A stretch of 64,000 bases of DNA from Microvelia longipes (taxonomy: Eukaryota > Arthropoda > Insecta > Hemiptera > Veliidae). A model generated the notes under the pieces. That model searched no databases. It was not told the origin of the DNA and saw only the letters and a program-made list of their open reading frames with translations. The stretch lies in assembly GCA_018340805.1 (NCBI GenBank), contig JACMZG010001863.1:22368794-22432793 (forward strand). Reading direction: 5' to 3'. The translations under genes and the position numbers were made by a program. Of the stretch, positions 24,361-35,745 are shown one piece after another; position 1 is the first letter of the stretch; each line of letters begins with the position of its first letter.

Positions 24361-24829
24361 TTTATCTATTTCTTTTTAGTTTTACTCTCATCATTAGTTG
24401 CTATTTGTCGGAATGTAAATGTATGTATCTATTAATATTAATACCAATTACTATATGCATAATGATTTATTTTTTTCTATTCCTTTTTAGTAGACATATA
24501 TCTTTTTTTTACCAGTTTAATAACTTCACATCTTTTTCAAAATTTGTTTAATCTAATTCTTTTAATTTTTGTTTAACCTTTTAAATTTTAATTTATTAAT
24601 TAATCAAGTTATTTTATTAATTAAATCACTTTATTTTTTGTATTATTACTTACTCTATTTTATCATTATATTTTACTCAAGTAATGTTTCCTTTTTATTT
24701 CCTTTTTTTATCTAGTTGTATTCCTTTTTTTAATGTTTTTTACCGCTTATGTTACCATATATTTATATAATATTATGTAAAGGGCCTGTGCCCGAATATT
24801 TGTGAAATAAATAAATAAAAGTATTCAAT
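24361..24829 (+). repeat. Probable LINE 3' end with A-rich tail
   Basis: A T-rich stretch leads into AAAGGGCCTGTGCCCGAA (24779-24796), then AATAAATAAATAAA at about 24807-24820. A simple (AATA)n tail after a G+C-containing end motif is typical of jockey/CR1-like non-LTR elements in insects. No reverse transcriptase reading frame is preserved here. Confidence 0.55.
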
Positions 24830-25660
24830 GCCAGGATTCCAGCTTCGAAATCTAGAAGGTTAACTACAAAATAATTCTGGGGAGGAGATCCCCGTGCCGG
24901 GTGTAATAAATAAATCTTTGAAAATTAAATTTTCATAAGAAAGTATCACATTTGTAATGCAATGTCAGACCCATTTTATCGTTCGCATTTTAACGATTTC
25001 AATGTGTTCTTGTCATCCCATGAAATAGTTACAACTGGCGCATTTGTTAAGTCTTATTTAAGTACATGAATACCAAATTTTACCACGATTCAATGGTTTA
25101 TTGATTTTTAGTAATTACAATCATTGCTGAGGATTAATTTTCAATATAATGATATACTAGACAATATATCCTAGACCTATAAGTTAATTTTTGTAGCTCT
25201 CAACTTTCTCACGTTAACAGAGCAAGGATTATGTGAAACACAGACTCACGCACTTATACAGACAGTTTTGTGCAAACACATTATTTTTATCAATACCTAG
25301 ATGTAGGCGGTCAACAGGAAAAATAAATAGATTTTATAAATTATAATGAGTAAAAAAAATGTTAATAAAGAATTCTGGGCATTCAGAGCTTAATCAAATA
25401 TCTTAAACTGTATGACAAACTTGTATTCAAAGTTATTAATTTTTAACTTGATTTCAACACTGAGATGTATCTAATAGAAATATTTTAAATATTTAAAATG
25501 TTGCAAGTTATGAATTTGCCTTCAATATATTTAATTTAGTGGTAAATAAAAATTTTTCTCATGGATAAAGAAGTTGTATGTTTAGTTATAAGTATTGAAG
25601 ATAAAGAAGTTGTATGTTTAGTTATAAGTATTGAAGGTTTTGCGGTATTGTTGGTAGACT
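24830..25660. other. No gene seen
   Basis: AT-rich. A 36-bp direct repeat (GATAAAGAAGTTGTATG...) lies at 25563-25640. No other structure seen. Confidence 0.5.
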
Positions 25661-25960
25661 TTTTACTTTTCTTTAATTACTACCGTAGGTATAAGGAGAA
25701 GTATTGTGTTCAGCTTGAAAATCCGAAACCGAGATTTCATCATAATTATCCGTTTCAGGCATTTTAATGACGTTATGAGTGGTTTTCATCATGATGTCTG
25801 TCTGCCTGTGTGTTTCTGTGTCACGCATAACTTTCGCTGTGTTTATGCTATTGGGTTGAAACTTGCACAAAAAATCAGACTTTAAGTCCAGTTGCTCAAC
25901 CCGGAAGATTATAAATTTCAGACTACGATAACTTACTTTGCTGAGTCATCAAAAATTTAT
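25661..25960 (+). repeat. Dispersed repeat family A, copy 3 (5' part)
   Basis: Starts near TACTACCGTAGGTATAAGG and runs through GAAACCGAGATTTC and TGTGTGTTTCTGTG to CAACCCGGAAGATT. It is more diverged than copy 1. Confidence 0.65.
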
Positions 25961-26287
25961 AAATTTTGTTAAAAAACGATAATTTTACCGATCGAGTTGA
26001 CGTATAACTCAAATGTACATCCATAAGTGGTCAATCGACTCATAAAATTTAATTTTGATATTGTTCACAATTTTTAAAATTTTGACTGCAATATAAACTT
26101 TTAACGGCCAATAGTTCTTTTTACTGCATTTTACGTTTATCATATCGACAGATAGCAGAACATATAATAAAATAGTACTATTTTTATAAAACAAAGTTTA
26201 TTTACATCTGTCATATAGTTATTACGTTTTACTGCATAAAATTTAAATTATCAAATCATTTGATGTATTGATAGAATGTAGAGCTAT

Positions 26288-26330
26288 AGTACGAAACACG
26301 CCTAAAATCTGTTGACAGCTCGGGAAAAAA
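26288..26330 (+). mobile_element. MITE family C, left-end fragment
   Basis: AGTACGAAACACGCCTAAAA followed by TCTGTTGACAGCTCGGGAA matches the terminal inverted repeat of the complete copies at 26613 and 33512. The other end is missing. A family A copy begins a few bases to the right. Confidence 0.6.
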
Positions 26331-26344
26331 AAGTTCATTTCCAA

Positions 26345-26605
26345 AAAAGATTACAACACAAATACACCGGTAGATTGATTTTTGTACAAAGTTTTAACTC
26401 TCTAGCATAAGTACACTAGGAGCTACGATTATAATAGACACACACACACACACACACCGAGACGGACAACTATGTGAAAACAAGTAGGAGGCCTTTAAAA
26501 ACACCTGAAACTGTTAATTCTGATGGCACCCCGGTGTCTGATTTTTTATAAACACAATACTTTTCCTATATACCTACGGTATAAATGAGGAAAAATAAAA
26601 AATAA
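26345..26605 (-). repeat. Dispersed repeat family A, copy 4 (5' part, inverted)
   Basis: Reads on minus as GAGGAAAA..., TATACCTACGG (plus sense), GTGTGTGTGTGTGTGTCTAT and AGTTAAAACTTTG. It is sandwiched between two segments of MITE family C. Confidence 0.8.
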
Positions 26606-26612
26606 GTATTAC

Positions 26613-26784
26613 AGTACGACACACGGCTAAAATCAGTTGACAGCGTGGGAAAATAGTGTTGAGGAACCAATAAGGTTGGTCTGATTTGAAATTGAAGGCG
26701 TGGTTGTACATCCAGGAATAACCTCATTAACTCCCTCGCATTATTTTCCCACGCTGTCAACTGATTTTAGCCGTGTGTCGTACT
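26613..26784. mobile_element. MITE family C, complete copy 1
   Basis: Long terminal inverted repeats of about 40 bp: AGTACGACACACGGCTAAAA...GTGGGAAAATA on the left and TATTTTCCCAC...CCGTGTGTCGTACT on the right. The total length is 172 bp with no ORF. A second copy with the interior in the opposite orientation is at 33512-33687. The transposase superfamily cannot be told from these ends, and the target duplication is unclear. Confidence 0.9.
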
Positions 26785-27036
26785 ATAATATTCTTATAAA
26801 GAACTATAGTAATTAACAACTAGCCAGCCAAGTATGATCATGATCGCATATCTTTAATGAATTTGTGAACATAATATAAAAGTACAAACCGCATTATTTG
26901 ATCGAATGCTTATCCGCCGTATTATTTTTATTTTAATTAACCTATGTTTATAACACCCTACCTTATTATCAATAACACTCTACCATATTATTAATTTATC
27001 ATTATTAGTGACGTTAGCGCCAGTGGATTCCATATT
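26785..27036. other. No gene seen
   Basis: AT-rich spacer. It contains TTATTAATTTATCATT at about 26988, which recurs just right of the long hairpin at 27540 and may be a duplicated target. Confidence 0.5.
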
Positions 27037-27542
27037 ATAAGGATTCAAATAAAGGTCTATCCACAAATATAGTTTTAAGCATATAATGATAGTAAAACCA
27101 GCTTTCAACCAAATAAAGGTCATCCTCAGTACCTACAAACAAGAGGACGATCAAATAAATAAAATACAATAACTACACAATAAATACAATTAATACAATA
27201 ACATAAGAAACAAGAAGTAAAAAATAAAATATGGTCAATCAAAAAGTTAAAAAGAAATGAAGTAAAAAATTACCGGTGAGAAGAAACCGGTAATTCTTCT
27301 CACCGGTAATTTTTTACTTCATTTCTTTTTAACTTTTTGATTGACCATATTTTATTTTTTACTTCTTGTTTCTTATGTTATTGTATTAATTGTATTTATT
27401 GTGTAGTTATTGTATTTTATTTATTTGATCGTCCTCTTGTTTGTAGGTACTGAGGATGACCTTTATTTGGTTGAAAGCTGGTTTTACTATCATTATATGC
27501 TTAAAACTATATTTGTGGATAGACCTTTATTTGAATCCTTAT
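27037..27542. repeat. Near-perfect long inverted repeat, arms about 249 bp, 8-base loop
   Basis: Left arm 27037-27285 and right arm 27294-27542 are reverse complements with no mismatch noticed by eye. The loop is ACCGGTAA. Read outward from the centre, each arm is the 3' tail family seen at 29775-30000: CCGGTAATT, a T-rich run, CTGAGGATGACC (27450), a GAAA box (27473) and a terminal ATAAGG-type end. So it is a head-to-head pair of retroelement tails. A transcript across it would form a long double-stranded hairpin. Confidence 0.95.
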
Positions 27543-29442
<1,900 letters not shown>

Positions 29443-29577
29443 TAGGTAATATTTTTTGAGCTTTTAAAAGATCATAGAAAAACCAAGATAATTTGGATTA
29501 AGAAACTAGAAGTATTAATTGAGAAAGATGTATGTATTGCGCTACTAAAAAAAATACATATGAGTACGTACATTTTA

Positions 29578-29665
29578 TTTATTTTTCACTTTCCTCATTC
29601 ATACCGTAGGTATATAAAAAAGGATTGTGTTTAAACAAAAAAATCTGAAACCGGGATTACAAATA
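29578..29665 (+). repeat. Dispersed repeat family A, copy 5 (5' end only)
   Basis: TTTCCTCATTCATACCGTAG through ATCTGAAACCGGGATTAC, then truncated by unrelated sequence with an eight-G run. Confidence 0.75.
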
Positions 29666-29769
29666 AATTATGAGGGGGGGGGATGACAGAGCCATTTTCT
29701 CAGATCTAGATAAGTTAGTAAAATTTAAATATCAATTACACTATTAAGTCGGACTAGGATTCCCCTTCT

Positions 29770-30005
29770 TCAACTCTCCGGTAATTCTTTATTTTATTGT
29801 GATATTTTATGTAATTTAACTTTTATTTTTTTGAAACCTCTAAAATTTATTTTTTATTTTTATTCTTTATTATTACGTAGTTTTTATATTTTTACTATAT
29901 TATATTAAGTATTTTTAGTTCATTTCTTTGATATTTGTTGGATAGGCACTGATGATGATCGTGAGGTCGAAAGCCGGCTCTGGTTTTAATAAAGGTTTTG
30001 TGGAG
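29770..30005 (+). repeat. Retroelement 3' tail with hammerhead-like core
   Basis: CTCCGGTAATTCTTTA, a T-rich stretch, then CTGATGA (29949-29955), a possible stem GATC/GGTC with a GTGA tetraloop, GAAA (29969-29972), and TTTTAATAAAGG. Here the core CTGATGA is intact. The flanking helices needed for cleavage are not obvious. It belongs to the same family as the arms of 27037-27542. Confidence 0.5.
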
Positions 30006-30659
30006 AGATTTTAGTGTTGTTATTTGTTATCAATTAAACTAGTTTCCTGTAAAAAAATATAAGACTAAAGAGATATTTTAAAATCGCGTGAGGACTGGCT
30101 CAGTACTTTTCTCTCTCTCAACTTCGTTTTCGCTACGCTCAACCTCAAAATTAAATATTGATTTGAAGCCTAGACGGATATGTTTTATTAATTTTAATCC
30201 TTTAGATGAGTAAAGGCTATAAGGCTTTAGGTATTATAGCTATAATATGATTTGTCAATTTGATTTCTTGCGGTAAAACGTCATCATTTTTTCATAACTT
30301 TTTCATACAATTGTGTATGAAAAAAATACTTGCACCCATGTATATGTATATATTTTTGTACGTATATGTATGTTTATAATTTTGCCAATAACTTTAAAAC
30401 TAAAATTTAAATAGCTATATAATTTAGACTACTAATTCTTTATATTTCATGCTATCTTACGATATGTCGCAAAAGCAAAACACTTGGAAGATTAAAAGTT
30501 ATAGGCCGTCGGAGTTTGAATATTCAATACTCTGTATTTTCAATTCCGAGTCATTATCAGAATAAAATGTAATGGATTAATTTAGCACCCATAGATGTAT
30601 ATTTGTGTAAAATTTCTACTTGATCCATCAAGTTTTGATTACTTAGTTAAATGGGTTGT
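30006..30659. other. No gene seen
   Basis: A short CGTTTTCGCTACGCTCAACC at about 30126 resembles the inverse of family A 3'-end words. The rest is AT-rich. Confidence 0.45.
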
Positions 30660-30875
30660 CTTAGTCTAAAAGGTTTTGTCTTCCAGGCAGCACGGTGTAG
30701 ACCGTATGACTGATTTTTTTGTGGAGTTTAAACTTTCTATTGTTAACGCAGCGGCAGTTATGCGTGACAGTCCGAATGTCATAAAAATGCCTGAAACGGA
30801 TGAATATGATGGCAGCTCGGTCTCGGATTTTTAGTAGGAACACAATATCTTTCCTAAATTCCTACAGTAGAAGGT
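30660..30875 (-). repeat. Dispersed repeat family A, copy 6 (inverted fragment)
   Basis: The minus strand carries the GAACACAATA-type 5' end region and CCGTTTCAGGCATTTTTATG. It is diverged, and the microsatellite part is lost. Confidence 0.6.
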
Positions 30876-31139
30876 GATCGGTGATGGGTGATCCGACCTA
30901 TTGTAAGAGGTCGGTTTTTTTAATGATTCATTTAATTTTATTATCATTCTTATTAGAATGATTCAAAATCGCATACTTAGAGAACCTAAAATTCTAGGAA
31001 TCTACAAACATTAAATAATATTTTATTCTCAGAACTAAAGCGAGTCATCTGGATGTCAATAAGTTTTATTGTTTTAACTTAATACAAATAAAACCAATTC
31101 GATGTTAAGTCAATTTTAAGTTTAAATGGTATCTTTAAA

Positions 31140-32570
31140 TTGTTTTAAATTTTCCTCAATTATACCATAGGTATAATTGTAATTGAAAAGTATTGTGTTT
31201 GCGAAAAAATCCGAAACCGGGATTCCACCTGAATTATCAGTTTCAGGTGTTTTAAGACCTCCCAAGTGGTTTTCACAAAGTTGTCTGTCTGTTTGTGTGT
31301 GTGTGTGTGTCTCTTATCGTCGTATCTCCCGGTGCATTTATGCTGGAAAGTTGAAACTTAAAAAAAACACTTTTGGTTTAGTTGTGCTATAAGATTTCTT
31401 TTCATGACGTCTTTAACTAATAATAACCTGTTGAAATTTACTACACATATACTATCTATGTGAAACACGTGAACAAAGTTAAATTTACTACACATATACT
31501 ATCTATGTGAAACACATGAGCAAAGTTTAATTTACTACACATATACTATCTAAGTGAAACACGTGAACAAAGTTAAATTTACTACACATATACTATCTAA
31601 GTGAAACACGTGAACAAAGTTAAATTTACTACACATATACTATCTAAGTGAAACACGTGAACAAAGTTAAATTTACTACACATATACTATCTAAGTGAAA
31701 CACGTGAACAAAGTTAAATTTACTACACATATACTATCTAAGTGAAACACATGAACCAAGTTAAATTTGCTACACATATACTATCTAAGTGAACACATGA
31801 ACAAAGGTTAAATTTACTACACATATACTATCTAAGTGAAACACATGAACAAAGTTAAATTTGCTTCACATATACTATCTAAGTGAAACACATGAACAAA
31901 GTTAAATTTACTACACATATACTATCTAAGTGAAACACATGAACAAAGGTTAATTTACTGCACATATACTATCTAAGTGAAACACATGAACAAAGTTAAA
32001 TTTGCTTCACATATACTATCTAAGTGAAACGCATGAACAAAGGTTAATTTTGAAAATTTATAAAACGCGGAAAATATTGTTGATATAAGTTTTATATTTA
32101 TGATGCAAGTAATTATATACAAGACTAACATAGGTGTCAAGTTTCATTATCAGCATTAGTTCAATTTTTTAATGACGTATACGTTTTTTAAAAAAATTGA
32201 AAAATAATAAGTTTTAATTAAGTTAAAATTTTGATATCAGTTAAAATTTCGTAAGTGTATCTCTGTACGTACCAAATAAGTATACTTAGTTTCGCTTTAA
32301 TACGGCCAGTATATCTGTGGTGTTGGATCATAAAAGTTAAGCATCATCCAGCAAGGTCAGTGCCTGAATGGATGACCACTGTGAATAAAACTAAGGTACT
32401 TACTGTCTGAAAACGAGCGTGGGAGTCCAATGACATGTTGCACAATTAATTTGGAGTTTTTTGTATTCTGAGGATTAGCGAAACGAGTCCGAAGTTACGA
32501 GGTTGTGCGTAGCGAATCCGTTGTGTTTAGGAAAAGTTCCGAGGTAACCCGTACCCAACTTTTTCTCTCA
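31140..32570 (+). repeat. Dispersed repeat family A, copy 7, containing a 47-bp array
   Basis: The 5' part (31150-31425: CGAAACCGGGATTCCAC, GTGTGTGTGTGTGTGTCTC, ATGACGTCTTTAAC) and the 3' part (32050-32570: AACATAGGTGTCAAGTTTCA, GCGAAACGAGTCCGAAG, AAGTTCCGAGGTAACCCG) align in order with copy 1. Between them sits a minisatellite, listed separately, where copy 1 has ordinary sequence. Confidence 0.8.
31430..32049. repeat. Tandem array, 47-bp unit, about 13 copies
   Basis: Units of the form AATTTACTACACATATACTA, TCTAAGTGAAACACGTGAAC, AAAGTTA. Five units in the left half (starting about 31466, 31559, 31606, 31653, 31701) keep a perfect CACGTG, and the right half has CACATG. The array expanded inside a family A copy. 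Confidence 0.95.
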
Positions 32571-33511
32571 TCACTATTTTTTTGTAATGTTAAACAATAG
32601 TCATTGGTGAAAGCTATGAACTTCTAAATTTATAAATAAATAAAATAATCATACTATTAAGTCCCATACATTTCGTTCAAACAAATTGTGACTAAACAAC
32701 AAAAATTCTATTAATGAATCATGTTAAAAGAATTTCCATGTTTACATATATTTGATTTACTATATAACAACGTATTAAAGCTGTAATAATACATATAAAA
32801 TTATGTGCATTCAATAATAAGTTTGTTTAAACACTTGATGCGTGAATTTTTATCCAACACGATGATATTTAAGTATTATAAAGATATTTAACAATTTAAA
32901 AATTTAACAGTATAATTATATGTGTTTGGATAATTTTATAAAAAAATCCGAGGGTTAGAACACCTATAATATTAGAAGGTAAAAATATCTTCAAGGTGGT
33001 CCAAAGGCACACCTTGAGCACCTCCCCCAACTGGACATGAAAAAAGAAACCTACTCATTAATACCTTCCAACACCTCCGGACACCTATTAGCAACTAATT
33101 TCTCTATCGGGACTTTGTATCTGAAGAAATAACACCTATGAAATGTATATACCTTGCATTCCTGAAACCACCTAAAAGGCCGTACATTGCATTCCTAAAA
33201 CCTCCACTTTAAAAACTAATTAGAAGAACATCATAAAAAATTATGGCAGAAAATAAAGGTACACATTGAAAACGTATTTACACAATTATTTTTTGCGTTT
33301 GATATTTTTTATGAGATGGATAAATAAAAATGATTTTTCCGAGTTATAGTGCAAAAAATTAAATGTTTTATAAACATAGTTTTGTTGTGTTACGATAATT
33401 TAAAATGTAGTTTTAGACCACCCAGTGATTTTTGGAAATTCAAATTATTAATTATATTTTCTTAACATAAAGAATTTTTTTACTTCTCTTAAAAATTTCC
33501 ATACGGGTTAT
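32571..33511. other. No gene seen
   Basis: AT-rich. A slightly GC-richer patch at 32990-33210 has repeated CACCTCC/CACCT-type words but no recognisable reading frame. Confidence 0.5.
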
Positions 33512-33687
33512 AATACGACACACAGCTAAAATCAGTTGACAGCGTGGGAAAACAATGCGAGGGAGTTAATGAGGTTTGTCCTGGATATTAAACCACGCCC
33601 TCAATTTTAAATCAGGCCAACAATATTGGTTCTTCAACATTATTTTCCCGCGCTGTCAACTGATTTTAGGCGTGTGTCGTCGTATAA
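33512..33687. mobile_element. MITE family C, complete copy 2
   Basis: The terminal inverted repeats TACGACACACAGCTAAAATC and GATTTTAGGCGTGTGTCGTC match those of copy 1 at 26613. The interior (GCGAGGGAGTTAATGAGG...) is the reverse complement of the copy 1 interior. It is 176 bp with no ORF. Confidence 0.9.
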
Positions 33688-33739
33688 TTTCTTTTATTTA
33701 AACGACAATATTTCTGGGAGTTCAAAATCACATTTAAAT

Positions 33740-34072
33740 TTAACTAAAGGTAAGTTACACCCTCTTTGATGGCAGGGCGACTCTTAGTCATTACTTAGAG
33801 GAGGGCAGCTATATCCCTATTGCGGACTTCGCCATTTCACAACTCATAATAGACTGTTTAGGCTTCCGTGGTTATTATCATGAAGATTTAGGCCTTCCGG
33901 TGGTAACCGCATCAAAGTAGATGATGAATCCAACGTTTCGCTTCCACTGTGGGGGGATCTTCAGGGATGTAGATGCCCTGGTAATGTAGATTGTAATGCT
34001 CTACAAAACCGAACTGAAGATTGGAGACGAGAGTAGCCCTATTATAATATTATCATAGGGCTACCCTCGATA
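33740..34072 (-). repeat. Retroelement-like tail and short hairpin
   Basis: On minus, CTGAAGA (33964-33958) is followed by a G/C-rich stem region and GAAACG (33939-33934), resembling the core order of the other tails but diverged. At 34028-34069, CGAGAGTAGCCCTAT pairs with ATAGGGCTACCCTCG (14 of 15) around a 12-base AT loop. The class is uncertain. Confidence 0.4.
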
Positions 34073-34074
34073 AT

Positions 34075-34560
34075 TTTTGCACGTTTTTCAGTCGGAATGA
34101 AACTTGCTGCAAAAATCAACCTTGTTAATGACCAGAGCCATATTGTTTTGTGAAATATGTATGACGTCATTTATCCAATATAATAAGGCAGCAAAAAATC
34201 ACAATACCTCGAAATGTTGTTGGATCAGTGGGAAACTGTATAAACGCAAATTTATATGTATGGGTAACACGTATATAAAGATACACTTTATTATCAGCAT
34301 TATTTAGTATTATTCTGTTAATTATTTTTTAAATATAATTTATTATTTATCAGTTCGGATTTATTCGAACATGTTTATTTATATTATGTAATCAAATCAT
34401 GTTTTTGAATTATTCATTTCGAAATTCGCATATATCGCGGCAGTATGGCTCTTATATTTACATAAACTATTAATATGGCCAACTGATATAGGACAACAAA
34501 CATGTGGCCCCAATGCGGCCCACTGCGTAGACGCTGAAGGGTAACCAAGAGGACGAGAAC
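34075..34560 (+). repeat. Dispersed repeat family B, copy 3
   Basis: AAATCAACCTTGTTAATGAC, TATGACGTCATTTATCC, TATCGCGGCAGTATGGCTCT and CAACAAACATGTGGCC align in order with the copies at 7550 and 11467. No coding content. Confidence 0.7.
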
Positions 34561-35440
34561 CTCTTGTTTTTAAAAGGGGAGGACTTACTGACCAAGAATA
34601 TATATTTTTGTGTCAGTAGGGTGCGCCACTAAATTGTTACTTATATATCTTTAGGCTATTTACTAAAAATAACAATATTAAAAAAATATAATTTTAAACT
34701 TTTATTAGTTATACATTAATTGTAGAAAATATTGATATAATAGCCGCAGGTATAATATCAATAAACTATAAATAAGATATTCAAGATTGAAAATCACAAA
34801 TAATGTATTATAAATTTCAAAGTGTTTTTTAATTTGTTGCGGTGCCGGGCTCACGATCTGGCAAATACAAACAGAGAGAAGTGTGTGAATGATTAATGTT
34901 CTCAGATAGAAGTTGAAGTAAATGATTACGAAACATTGTGTCAAATATAATTTGTTGAATATAACTTAATCAAATATAGTTTTGTTAGAAAATCTATAAT
35001 AATGTATTATATAATTATAATATTAGTCATACGGAGTGAATTATGAACTTAAGTTTATTTTTAATTCTGATGTATTTTAAAATTATATTTACAGATTTGT
35101 TTATTGTTAATTTGTACCACATGCCACCCCTTTCTTTAAGGCTTAGCTATGAAATTATTTTTTGGAAAATTGAAGACACATGATGGGGTTTAACTTCTTA
35201 CTTCTTTAAATTACAGCTCTCATATCAAGTTTCTATTTTATTACAAATTATATAAAATGTTGACCAATACTATTAATATTAATATGAAATTATCAATAAA
35301 ATACGTTTTCCATAAAAATACGGTTCTGGGCATTTGTAAGGTCGATTTTTGTACTATGTTCCAATGGGATTTGAAAAAGCGTAACAAATAAATAATAGAA
35401 TCTAATTGCAACCAATATCAACCAATTAATATTAACCAAT
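34561..35440. other. No gene seen
   Basis: AT-rich. Nothing recognised. Confidence 0.5.
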
Positions 35441-35445
35441 ATCAA

Positions 35446-35745
35446 GTGCAATGTAACATGTAATGTGCACATTTAATGAAACATGCAATGTTTAAGCACG
35501 TGTAATGTGTACATTCAATGTAACATGCAACTTGCACGTACATGCAGTGTGACTTGCAACTTGTACGTACATACAATGTGTACATTTAATGTGACATGCA
35601 ATGTGACATGCAACTTGTACGTACATACAATGTGTACATGCAATGTGACATGCAACTTGTACGTACATACAATGTGACATGCAACTTGTACGTATATACA
35701 ATCTGACATGCAACTTGTACGTAATATAATGTGTCCATTTAATGT
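35446..35745. repeat. Complex tandem array of 29-32-bp units
   Basis: Interleaved words GACATGCAACTTGTACGTAC, ATACAATGTGTACATTTAAT and ACATGCAATGT repeat about ten times. The array is open in several frames on both strands, giving Cys/His/Val/Thr-rich translations that are artefacts of the repeat. Confidence 0.92.
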
